Assembly: GCA_001600695.1 (NCBI GenBank)
Contig: BCKQ01000001.1
Location: 1,702,722 to 1,766,721, forward strand
DNA length: 64,000 bases
DNA from: Ascoidea asiatica
Taxonomy: Eukaryota > Ascomycota > Saccharomycetes > Ascoideales > Ascoideaceae
Direction of reading: 5' to 3'
Shown here: in pieces, positions 51,923 through 63,300 of the stretch
How the letters are laid out: the number at the start of each line of letters is the position of its first letter
How positions within the stretch are numbered: position 1 is the first letter of the stretch
Notes under the pieces: generated by a model
What the model was told of the DNA's origin: nothing
Database searches by the model: none
What the model saw: only the letters and a program-made list of their open reading frames with translations
Translations under genes and position numbers: made by a program

Positions 51923-54711
51923 ATGAGAGTACCTATAATATATTTTTTGATTCTTCAAATTCAATTTGTCAATATAGCTTTTGCAGATAATAACAGTTCA
52001 AGTGTTGAAGATGGTTATTTATCAATACCATCTTATTTTGTCAATGGAAACTTATTTCTCAATCTTTCAATTGGTGAACCTGAAGTTAATTTGGCTTTGG
52101 TAGTTGATTTTGATGCGTGCTCATTATTCATACAATCTCCTCTTAATCCATTTTACTTAGATACAATAATAAATCAAAATTTATCTTTTTATAGTGATTT
52201 CGTGGAAACTGTCAGTTCCGGTAATTCAACATCATTTGGCTCTTATTTAGATTCAAATTCAACAAATTACATTCCTCTTGAAACTGCAGAAAATAATTTA
52301 TGTTATAATTCTGGATGTAATTCAGTTGGTGTACTTTCAAATGATTCAATCAAATATTCTAATTCAGATGTTTTACCAAATAGTACATTTTGCAACACTT
52401 ATTACTCAACATGCAGTCGTAGTCAAATTGGCTTTTCTAGTTTCTGTGATAGTGATGCCGGTGGATCAATATGGTCAAATTTAGTTACCAGAGATGTAAT
52501 TAAAAGGAGAGTTGTCTCATATAGTTTTAGAGATTTGATAACCAATCTTCTTCTTTTTTATTAGGTGCAGTTGATAAATCAAAATTCTTAGATGATGTTT
52601 TGGTTTCAGTTCCATTTGTTAATAAAGAAAATCAGGCAACAGATCCTGATATTTCAACAGTTTCAGTTACATTGAATAATTTATATTTAGATTCAGATTA
52701 CTTCACTAATGATACTAATGATATAATGAACTCAGCTTCTTATCCAATTCAATTTGGTATAAGAGGCTCTAATGCAATATTGACACAACTTCAAATTCCT
52801 AATGTCTTTGAAACAAGAATTAGCTCATTGTTAGCAAATTTGAACAAAACATGTTGGGAGGAAAGTGAAACGACTAATTGTACATTGTCCGATATTATTC
52901 TCAATAGTTTTCTAAGATTCAACTTTTCTGGTTATGAAATCTCAATACCTTTGAAAGAAGTGAAGCATAATTTTCTGAATTATGAAATTTCTCTTAATTC
53001 TTTCAGTGATTTGAACAGTTCATTCTTCATCTATACAACAGAAACAACTTTTTATTTAGGCTATACCTTTTTTAAATATTTTTATATGTTGACTGATTTT
53101 GATAATAGTTATGTTGCTCTTGGAAAATCAACTTTTGATTATGAATTAGATGAATTTGTTGAGGATGATGAAAGTGAAATTGAAGTTATTGATGATTCCA
53201 ATATAAAAACATTAGTTTCAAAGGCCCCTTATTATAACGATTCTTACTATTATTATTCTTCTTCCTTTACAAAAACATATTCAAGTGATTTAACTATAAG
53301 CTCAACAATAACAGAATCTGATAATGATACATTAACTTATCAAATGACTAAAACTTATTACTTAGAGGTGATTTCTACAAGTTTTAGTAGACAAACTGAT
53401 CAAGAAAGTTTTTACTCCTCTATAAATGATAAAACTTATAATATACCAATTCCAACAGAAACAGCTAATTTTTCAGCTTTATATGAGAATCCAGAAAAAT
53501 TATCAGAAGATTTGAACACAGGATACTTTAATAATGATACAAATCTAGAAGGATACATTAAAGTACCATATGTAATAAAAGAGAATGAAGCCAGATACCC
53601 TTGCTACTATATCAACATGTCAGTTGGTTATCCAACCCAAGAAGTTGAGTTCTCTCTTTCAACCGAATTTTCAGATACAGTTTTAAGTTCATATTATTCG
53701 CAAAAAAAAGGTTTTATTCCTTTTTATGATAGTTCATTATCAGAAACTGTATTTCCAAATTTAACAAACTCAGGGACTTCTTTTTCTTATTATACTTCAT
53801 ATTATAAAAGTGATAATTTTTATATGATCCAAGATTCAAGTGAAGTCCTTAATCATGTTTCTTTTGCTTATAGTGATGCATTTCCTTTTTTTCAAACAAG
53901 TATTCTTGGATTGAATCCATTATTACCAACTTCAGCTCAAATAAATTATGCCAATTTAAAATATGAAACTTTCTTGGATAAAATGGTTTCAGGTAACTTA
54001 ATCAAAAAAAGGGCATTTAGTTTATTTGATTATTCTGATAATGGAGATTGTATATTTGATGGCACGTTGATATTCGGCGGAATTGATACAGAAAAGTACA
54101 AAGGAAATCTTTCAACAGTAAGTTTTGAGAATATTGAGTTGAACGATCCAAGTACAAGAAAAGGAATATTCAGTGGAATTTCTGTTGATTTGATTAGTGT
54201 TTCATTTATTCATTCAATATTCGATAATCAAAATAAAGAATATAGTATGAAAACAGTTTTAATGAAAGAACAGCAGATTCAAGAAAACAATATTACTCTT
54301 AATTTGGATTTAAGCTTTAAAAGTTATGCAATGAGTTTACCAAGAGCAATTTATAATGAATTTTTTACTGATTATTTACACTCAACTTATATTTCGGGAA
54401 ATGGGGATGCAAATTATGCTTGTGAAGTAGCTCTTGAGACAGATTATTTCAGCTTTGAATTGAACGAAGGATTTATGAATATTTCTTTGAAAGATATGGC
54501 TTATAATCACACAAGTAGTTCAGACAGTTGTGGTATTCATAATCAAAACATAACATATGGAGAAAGTCTGACAAATATTATTTTGGGATACACTGGATTG
54601 AAGCAGTTATATATGGTTTATGACTTTGACGACCAAGAGGTTTCATTTGCTCCATTAAGAGATGATTTGAATAGTATTGAAGTAAGCGAATCAATTGGAA
54701 TTATGGAGTAG
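51923..54711 (+). pseudogene. Double yapsin-like aspartyl protease homologue, frameshifted
   Basis: Two consecutive frames form one pepsin-like product of about 930 residues. The first starts at ATG 51923 with a signal peptide. It loses frame near 52533-52538, where one missing base would join SYSFRD to the continuation SSSFLLGAVDKSKF, and the second frame runs to 54711. The protein contains two pepsin-like units, about 51980-53130 and 53540-54690, separated by a Ser/Tyr/Thr-rich linker. Unit 1 has LSIGEPEV and VVDFDACSLFI where active enzymes have D-T/S-G-S-S. Unit 2 has MSVGYPTQEVEFSLSTEFSDT without the Asp. The second catalytic sites lack D-S/T-G, although one Asp remains in unit 2 (NLDLSF). 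So the active sites look dead in both units. There is no C-terminal GPI signal. It may be a true pseudogene, a sequencing error, or a non-catalytic surface protein. Confidence 0.75.
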
Positions 54712-55506
54712 GATTGATGAAAGCAAAATAGAGTCAAGGAAATAAATAGAGAAAAAAGGGTGGATTTCTGGTTGGAAATACGGTTTCAATTCAAACAAGC
54801 AGACCTACTCAAACTTTACTGTTCAATACACGATACAGTGCATAGAGAATTCTGTAACTACATAATTTTTTATATTTACACTAAATTTATCCTTTTAATA
54901 AATGTAAAGAATCAGTCTGACTTTATTTGAAGAACTTGATATAATCTTTTTTCAATTATAAGCTCTCGATATTTTATCTTTCTATCTCCAGGAAAATAGT
55001 CAATCTTTGGTATTGAAAATTCTTGAAACCACTAAAGTTCATGAACAAATAGGAAAAACTCAGCTTTCAAATTAAGTTTTTAAAGCTTTGATGGAAAGCT
55101 ACTTTTTCAAAAATAAATCTAGAAATGAGTTTTATTTGAGGTTATTTTATTCTCATACAAACAGTATAAACGTCAATTTCTTAAAAATATTATTGATCTT
55201 ATAATAAATATTCTGATGTCTGGAAATAGATTAATTCCAAATATAAAAATTCTGAGTTAGTTTTGATTGTATCTGAACATAAGTTTGGTAAAATTATTAG
55301 TTCGGTCAGTTTTTTAGAGTGATTTGAAAAACATGCTTTTTTTGCTCCTTTAATGGTAAAAAAGTCATTGATGGTCAAAAGATATTTAAATGACTTGACG
55401 ATTTTCCACAAAAAAAATCAGAATTCAATATTATTATACTCCTATTTAATTTTTTAGGACTATAAGCAGAATAATCACAAATTTAATTACAGCTTTTTTC
55501 AGCATC
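54712..55506. other. Intergenic between the two protease-like genes
   Basis: About 800 bp, AT-rich. An open frame on the minus strand (55199-55411) has no family resemblance. No site or RNA gene seen. Confidence 0.45.
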
Positions 55507-57367
55507 ATGGACATGAAAATGAAGTTCCAAAACTTGAAGTTTATTTTATTTATACAATTATTGATTAGTAGATCAATAGTTGGTGAATATTCAAATCATT
55601 ATTTTCAGCTAGAATTATATTCAGATCAACCTTTTAGTGCTGAAGTTGGTACTTCAGCTCAAGAAATATTTTTTAATATAAACTTATTTTCTTCAAAATC
55701 CTATATAACAACAATATTCAATACAGTTTGTAATTATTCTTCAAATTTTTCAAATTTTACTTCAAGTTCATTCTACATCTTGTAATTATTTTGGCTTTAA
55801 TAATTTTGAATCTTCATCATTCAACAATCTTGAACTTCCACCATTTTATGATATATTTTCTTTAACAAATCCTACTGGATTTTGGGGTGCTGATACTTTA
55901 ACTTTAGAAAATTCAGAAGCTTTAAATATTTCATTAGATAATTTTACTTTTGGTTTAAATTATTATGACGATTCACTAATAAATATTCTTGGAGCTAGTC
56001 AATTAGGCTTATTTTATAATAATTCTCAATTCAAATATTCGTATAATGATATTTCTTCAAATATTGATAATGTTGAATTTTCTTTGATATCAGAACATTT
56101 GGATTCAAAAATCAATATTTCAACAAATATTTGGGATAACTTGATAAAACAAAATTATATAGATAGAAGAGTACTTTCAGTTAATTATCCTAGTGAGAAT
56201 AGCTCAGGATCTCTTTTATTTGGAGCTTATGATAATTCAAAATTTTTAGAAAATAATTTAACTTCAGTTCCTATGGTAAATAATTCAGTTGCTTTTACAT
56301 TAACACCGTTAACATTGATACCAACAGATGAATTTATGTCTTCTTATTCTTCCAATAAATCTTATAATTTATTAGTTAATTCAGATCTAAAAACTTATCC
56401 AAATGACGAAAATATTAGATATCCAGTAATTCCAAATATTATTGCAAATAGTGGAACTGGTGATAGTTTAAAATATTTTGATAATGAAACAAGTTATTTA
56501 CCATATTCTTTATATTGTAATCTTTATAAAACTGATATTTTTAAAATTTGTATGGGAAATACAACATCATTTTTAAATGAAACTTATTCATTATTGGAGG
56601 ATAATGAAGGAGATTTAATTGAAGATTCTTTTGAAGATTTAATCGATACTTATGATTTAGCTTCTCTTTATTTTGATGGTGAAAATAGTTTGAACTATAA
56701 TTATTCTAAAAAATGTTTTGAAGAATTAAACAAAGGTGAAATTTTAATGGATTTTCAAGGTTTTAAAATTCGTAGTAATTTAAGTGATATTTTAACTTTT
56801 GAAGTAGGATATAGTTTTTATTCGGATGAACCAGTTTCATTTATTGCAAATGTAAGAATAGAATCATTATATAAAAATGAATCCACAAGTTTTACAGAAA
56901 CTTTTATTTTAGGAAGTAAAATATCTAAGAAATTATATTTGGTTTATGATTTTGATTATTTAACTGTTAATTTGGGTACATTAAATTCTAGCTCAAATTT
57001 AGATACATTTAATAATGTAAGTATAATTGTACCAAATAATTCAAGTATTTTAAATAATGCTACAAAAGCAGCTAATTTTTCAAGTTCATTTTATTCAACA
57101 GAAGTTACTTCAACTACATATCATAGAAATTATAATATGACAGTAACAATTTCTGAATCAGATGGAAGTAATATAACAAGTATATATTCTACAAGAAGTA
57201 AAGAAATTATTTCAACTACATTTTATAAAACAGATGATTATATTAGTTTCATTGGCAACGGAAGCAAAAAAGTTACTTCAACTAAATCTTTGAGTTCTAA
57301 GTTTGGAATTGATTTTCAATTGTATATTGGAGTATTTTTTATATTATTTTTAATAATTTATATCTGA
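55507..57367 (+). pseudogene. GPI-type yapsin-like aspartyl protease homologue, frameshifted
   Basis: The first frame starts at ATG 55507 with a signal peptide (KFILFIQLLISRSIVG). It leaves frame at about 55771, where one extra base (or two missing) is seen, and the continuation is open from 55772 to 57367. The continuation fits yapsins: WGADTLTL, NFTFGL, INILGASQLGLF, a TNIWDNLIKQNYIDRRVLS segment and LLFGAYDNSKFLENNLTSVP, which closely matches the same part of the preceding gene. The first catalytic loop reads INLFSSKSY and the second IANSGTG, where Asn replaces the Asp of D-S-G-T. Both catalytic Asp are therefore absent. The last 20 residues are hydrophobic after a small-residue stretch, as in a GPI-anchor signal. 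Sequons are many, as for a wall protein. Confidence 0.75.
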
Positions 57368-57708
57368 ATGAATGCAATATTTATTAATTTATTAGCAACT
57401 TTTTGTAAAATATTATAGATATAGTTAGTATTACTAATGTAGTTAGTAATTACTGTTAGTAAAATAAGGTTACTACTGTAAAGAATAGTTAAGGGATGAA
57501 TATCGGATAACAGCGATGATTATTCATCCTATGAAAAGTCGTGAGAATAAATGAAGAGAATAATTGAATATTCAATTCTTATAAATATAAAAAAGAGGTA
57601 TATTTATTTATTGAATTATATTATATTATTATTTTATATTGTAGTTATATAAGTTATAAAAGTTTCAATATAAATTACATCAATTAATAAGTCTTTAAGT
57701 TGTACAAA
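57368..57708. other. Intergenic, promoter of ETR1
   Basis: About 340 bp. Around 57415-57470 several GTTAGTA-like repeats occur. Nothing else seen. Confidence 0.45.
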
Positions 57709-58920
57709 ATGATGTTAAGTTCAATTAGTAGAACTAATATAATTAGTGGAATTAATGGAAAACAAATAAATTCAATTTTCAAAATAAATAAAAATATTAT
57801 TATTAGAAATTATCAAATTAATTCTAAATCAATTGTTTATTCAGAATATGGTATACCAAAAGAGAAAATTGAAGTTAAAAGTAATTTAATTGAGACTGAG
57901 AATTTAAAAAAAAATGAAATTTTATTAAAATTAATTGCACATCCAATTAATCCATCAGATATTAATCAAATTGAAGGAGTTTATCCATCGAGACCAGAGA
58001 TGAAAAAAATTTTAAATAGTGAAAAATTAATTTCAATTGGTGGTAATGAAGGATTATTTAAAATTGTTGAAATTGGTAAAGGAATTTCAAATTTTAAAAA
58101 AAATGATTGGGTTATACCATTATTTCCAAATTTAGGTACATGGAATACATTTAAAATTATTAATGATGAGAAATTATTATTTAAGATTCCAAATAATGGA
58201 AAAATTTCAATTGAAGAAGGTTCAACAATTTCAGTTAATCCATGTACAGCATTACAAATGATTAAAAATTTTAAAAAATTAGATGAAAATGATTGGATTA
58301 TTCAAAACGGTGGAAATTCATCAGTTGGTAAATATGTTATACAAATTTGTAAAAAAAAAAAAATTAATACAATTAATGTTATTAGAAAAAGAGAAGATGA
58401 AAATGAGATGAATAAAGTTATCAGAGAATTGAATAAATTAGGAGCAACAAAAGTTATAAGTGAAGAAGATAATAATTCAAGAGAATTTTCACCCATTTTT
58501 AAAAATTGGATTAAAGAAAGTAAAAGTGAAGTTAAATTAGGATTAAATTGTGTAAGTGGTAAATCATCAATGGGAATTGCAAGAAAATTAAGTAAAGGTG
58601 GAATTTTAGTTACATATGGTGGTATGTCAAAAAAACCAGTTACATTACCAACATCATTATTTATATTTAAAGATATTACTGCAAAAGGATTTTGGATTAC
58701 AAAAAATAATTTTGAAGATCCAGAAAATAAAAAAGAAACATTGAATGAAATTATTGAAATGTATAAAAATAAAGAATTAATTGTTTCAGATTGTGAAAAA
58801 AAGTATATAGATATGAGTAAGATTGAAAAAGATGAAGATTTATTAAATATATATCTTAAAGCTTTAGAAGATTCTCAAAAGAAAAAACAATTGATTGTTA
58901 TGAAAGATGAAGTTGATTAA
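57709..58920 (+). CDS. ETR1: Mitochondrial trans-2-enoyl-[ACP] reductase
   Basis: A 403-residue medium-chain reductase that completes each round of mitochondrial type II fatty acid synthesis using NADPH; this supports lipoic acid and respiration. The first in-frame ATG is 57709, followed by a second at 57712. Residues 1 to about 35 (rich in Ser, Ile, Asn and Arg) look like a presequence ending near RNYQINSKSIVYSEYG. Family motifs are HPINPSDINQIEGVYPSRP, GGNEGLFKIVEIGKGI, WVIPLFPNLGTWNTF, TISVNPCTALQMI, the nucleotide-binding QNGGNSSVGKYVIQICK, LNCVSGKSS and VTYGGMSKKPVTLPTSLFIFKD. These are typical of Etr1/MECR. Confidence 0.95.
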   Translation: MMLSSISRTNIISGINGKQINSIFKINKNIIIRNYQINSKSIVYSEYGIPKEKIEVKSNLIETENLKKNEILLKLIAHPINPSDINQIEGVYPSRPEMKKILNSEKLISIGGNEGLFKIVEIGKGISNFKKNDWVIPLFPNLGTWNTFKIINDEKLLFKIPNNGKISIEEGSTISVNPCTALQMIKNFKKLDENDWIIQNGGNSSVGKYVIQICKKKKINTINVIRKREDENEMNKVIRELNKLGATKVISEEDNNSREFSPIFKNWIKESKSEVKLGLNCVSGKSSMGIARKLSKGGILVTYGGMSKKPVTLPTSLFIFKDITAKGFWITKNNFEDPENKKETLNEIIEMYKNKELIVSDCEKKYIDMSKIEKDEDLLNIYLKALEDSQKKKQLIVMKDEVD

Positions 58921-59087
58921 TTAAATGACAATTTGGAAAATAGATTTAGAAAATAAATAAAGTTAGTAGTTTTAGTTTATTGGAGAGTAAATAAGAAATT
59001 GAAATACCCAATACAGATAAACCCCAAATTGTAACGTCAACAAATCAGAGCTTGGTAACACGCACTTTTTAACGGGTGTTATAAAAA

Positions 59088-59112
59088 GATCATGTGACAT
59101 AGATCATGTGAC
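59088..59112. promoter_or_regulatory. Tandem GATCATGTGAC repeat, bHLH-type sites
   Basis: Two exact copies of GATCATGTGAC lie at 59088-59098 and 59102-59112, with a 14-bp period. CATGTGAC is a bHLH(-Zip) half-type E-box core. The pair sits about 1.25 kb before BUD14 and about 170 bp after ETR1; BUD14 is the only gene it can plausibly precede. Confidence 0.5.
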
Positions 59113-60190
59113 GGAGGGGAAACAGACCACTGAGGCGCGGCAGCACAACAACAAGAGTGTGGCGGTGCTAAGTTTCAGTGTGGCAAAGTGAGGAAAGAGA
59201 AGAAAAAGGAGAAGCAGAAGCAGAAGCAGCAGCAGAAGAAGAGCCACGAAACAAGAATAAATAAACAACAGAGGCAAAAGTTGATTTAATAGCTCAAGCT
59301 CTGATCACTCCAGCTAAATAACTGATTGATCATTTATATATTTAAATCTAATAGAACTACTCAACTTTAGTAAATTAAATCAAATACAACCAAAATCTAG
59401 TGAAGTCAACAACAAATCTGAAATCTAAGGTGAAAGATCAAGATTTGTACCTATTTGCAGTGTGGTAAAGTTTAGTAACTGTAGCTGCAATTTAGCATTA
59501 GTAACTAACTATCTTTTCTCTGAGGTGAGTCTCGTCTAAAGTATCAACATCAATACTCCTTCTCAATCTGAAGATATATATAATCAAATAAACAAAACTA
59601 ATCAAAGAGTAATCAAAGAGTAATTCAAGAGTAATACAATATTAATTCAAGAGTAATTCAATTCTAAATCTACGTTTAAAAACTATTGAAACTATTGAAC
59701 AACTTCAAGTTACAAATATTCTTTACTTACTCTTTCTAATATTCAACGCAAGACACTGTTCGCTTTTTACCAATTTAATTACATATTTACTTCTACTTAT
59801 ACTTTTACTTTCTCATTCACAAAGTTTCAAATCTATTAAAATATACTCAAATTTACTAAATTATATTAAAATATATTAGAATCTACTTTTATTCATCAAA
59901 TCACCAAAAGATTTATATATTAATCTACATAATCAATTTCATTCTTTTAATTTTAAAGATATAATCATTAAATTTCTTTACCAATTTCCACTATTCAAAT
60001 AAAAGTCACTATTTCTAATAATAACTTGTCCCTTTTTCATCAATTACATTAACATTTTATATTTACTCCATATTTATTTATTATATTATTTATTTTCATA
60101 TTATTTCTCATCTTATCAAATATTATATCACATACTATATTCAAATTACATTCAAATCACATTCATATTATATTAGATTTATGAATTAGT

Positions 60191-60223
60191 TAATCAATCA
60201 ATCAATCAAATAATCAATCAATC
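60191..60223. repeat. AATC tetranucleotide repeat
   Basis: An interrupted run of AATC units upstream of BUD14, similar to the one before RBL2. Confidence 0.8.
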
Positions 60224-60348
60224 CTTTCATTGTTTATTATTTAAAACTTTTATTTCAATCCTCTATAATATAATATAATATAATACAATATAAACAACGT
60301 TTATAAAATATCAACTACAATCTATTAATTCTATATTTTATATTACAA

Positions 60349-63300
60349 ATGGCAATTATAAGCTTAAGAACAAATAATAGTAATAATAGTCTTGGAAATA
60401 GTAATAATAACAATTCAAATAACAATAACAACAACAATAATGGTAATACCACTTCTAAAACTGATAATATATTCAGTTTACTTTCAAGAAAAACTTCAAA
60501 TGCGAATAAACAATCCAATTCATATAGCAATAATAATACAACTCATTCTCATACAATATCTCCTCCAATAAATCATTTAAATTCAATCAGTGATGACAGT
60601 GATTCTTCTGATGATTATACTTATAACAATATAAATAATAGTAACAATAGTATATCTAAAACTAAAACTAAAAATAAAGATAAAGATAAAGATAAAGAGA
60701 AAGAAAAGGAAAAAGAAAAAAAAATAAAATCAGATAATAATAATAATAATAATAATAACAATAGTAACAATATAATTAATAATTCTATAAAATCAAGAAA
60801 ATATATAAAAAATAATTATTCTCAGGAACCTGATGATAATAATAACTTTTCAAATGATTCAGATGGTTCTGTAGAAGAATCTGATGATAATGATGATATC
60901 AACAACAATATCGATAATGATAATGATAACGATAATGATCCTTATCAGGATGATATTCCTGAACCTCCAAGATATCCTCCAAAAGAATTAAGACCTGATA
61001 GATTATATGCTTTATATGATTTTTCTGGTCCAAATGATGCTCAATGTGATTTAGAATATGATGATGCTGTAATATTATTAAATGATCAAGATAGTTATTG
61101 GTGGTTAGTTGAAAAAATTGAAGATCATTCAATTGGTTTTGCTCCTGCTGAATGTCTTGAAACTCCAACTGAAAGATTAGCAAGATTGAATTGTTGGAAA
61201 AATGAAGAAATTGAAAGAAAATTAAAAGAAGATAAAAAAAAATCAAGAAGTTTATTAAGTTTAAGTAGAAAAAATAGTTTAAAAAAATCTTTAAGAAAAA
61301 ATAGATCCAAATTATCAAATAATAGTAATTCAAAATCAGTTGTATTTAGTGATACTATTTCTTATTCTGCTGATGATAGATCTTGGGATGATTATTCTTC
61401 TTCTTCTGATGATTATGATGAAGAAGAACAACAACATGATAGAGAAGAAGAAAGTATTATCGAAGAAGATATCAATGGTGAAGCTGAAGCTGAAGCAGAA
61501 GAACAACAAAAATATCCAATAAATAATGATAATATTGATATTGAACCTAAATTAAATATAAAAAGAAATAATTCATTAAATGAAACTGCTTTAAATAATA
61601 ATAATAATAATAACAACAAGAATGATTATTTAAAAAATCCAAATTCAATCAAAAAAGATATAATATTAACACAAAATGATTCTTTAAATTCATTGAGTTC
61701 TTTTAATAATCCATATGAAGGTGATTCAGAATTAGATTCAAATGAAAATATGATACTGACTTTATTAAGAGAAAATTCTGTTAATTCAAAAAATAAAACT
61801 ATAAATACAAATAAAACAAAAATCACTGAAAATATTGGAAATACTAATAGAAATTCAGATTTATATGATTATTCAAAAGATGAAAATAAAGATGGTATAA
61901 TTCCATTGAAAATTTCAAAAAAAAATTCAATGAGTAAAAAATTACCTTCAATACCCTCAAATAATGATAATAATAATAATAATAGTAGTAGTAATGATGA
62001 AAATAATATACGAAATCAAGTTAATGATCTAAATAAAGAAAATAATACAATCTTAAATGATACTGAAAAAAATTCAATTGAATATGACAATAGATCAAGT
62101 TTAATATCAATATCCGATGATGATATGTCATTATATAATCATTCCTCTGCAATTTATAATGATTTAGATCTTGATCATATTCAAAGTAAAACCTCAGATT
62201 TATCTCGTTCTTCATCTTCCGTTTATAATAATAGCATCAATGAAAATACTAATAATAATACCAATAATAACAATCTTAATAAGAATAAAATTAAGGATAA
62301 AGATAACAATAACTTAAACAGTTTTTTGAATTCGAGTAATTCCACAAATAATATGTCAAGTTTCCTCAACTCATCTAATAACAATATAACGAACAATGAA
62401 GAAAATGATCGATTAAATAATAGTTTCAGTCCCTTAGTAGACAATAAAGAAATGAATATAAAATCACCAGAAACTCCTCAAACAAAAGATTCATCCCATT
62501 CTGATGATCATGATGGAACAATAAAACCCGTTAAGAGTAATTCATCTTTATCTGCACCAAATCCAAATTTTACAAAACGTACTAACTCTATATCCAATAG
62601 TATTAAAACGCTGGAATCTGTTGGTTCTTATTCAATCGGAGATTATTCTCCTTCTTCGTCTGAGTATTCAACTAATGATATAAATACAACTCCACCTTTA
62701 AATACTTTTAAAAGATATTCATTATTCAGAAGTAGTGAAAACAATGATATGTCAGAATCTAACCAAAATTCAAATAATTCAACATTACCATTATCTGTTG
62801 CTCAAATGAATTTACATGACTCAATGAATGAAGCAGTTGAAAAAAATATTGACAATGAGAACATCACCGAACGCGATTCAAATAACAAACAATTATCATC
62901 ACCAATTGCAATTCTTCGAGAAGAATCCAATGAAGATATTACCACGGTTTCAAATACTACAATGGAGAATAATAACATGGAAAATAATACTATAATAAAT
63001 GACTCAATTTCCAATGATAAAGATTTATCTATTTCAAATAAGGGTCAAACCATTAAAAATACTGCATCGAAAGAAGTCTCGGGATTTAAAGTTACCAATG
63101 GTAACAATAACAACAAACATTTAAACTCTAAAACGGATGCTTCTGTCACAATAACATCAAACCAGGATAGCTTTGATAGCGCGTTTGAAAGAATAAATGC
63201 TCATGATTTCAATGGACAAGATGACCTTCCTTCGTTGGATTCTTTCAATGTTGAAACAGAGCATGCACTATATTATGACCAAGAAATTTTATCTACACAA

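Larger units (their letters stand above)
58921..60348. other. Long promoter/leader of BUD14
   Basis: About 1.4 kb. It holds a tandem CATGTGAC pair (59088-59112), a GC-richer purine-rich stretch with GAAGCA repeats (about 59120-59250), and a very AT-rich last 500 bp with AATC repeats (about 60191-60223). The last part looks like a long 5' leader. A GTGAGT near 59523 might be a donor site, but I see no matching TACTAAC after it, so I call no intron. Confidence 0.5.

Noticed and set aside
52400-52600. An intron explaining the frame change in the first protease-like gene
   Set aside because: No TACTAAC or fitting donor/acceptor pair is present, and the flanking residues align without a gap to the second gene, so a one-base frameshift fits better.
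59480-59620. A 5'-leader intron of BUD14 from the GTGAGT near 59523
   Set aside because: No downstream TACTAAC with a nearby AG was found, so the donor alone is insufficient.
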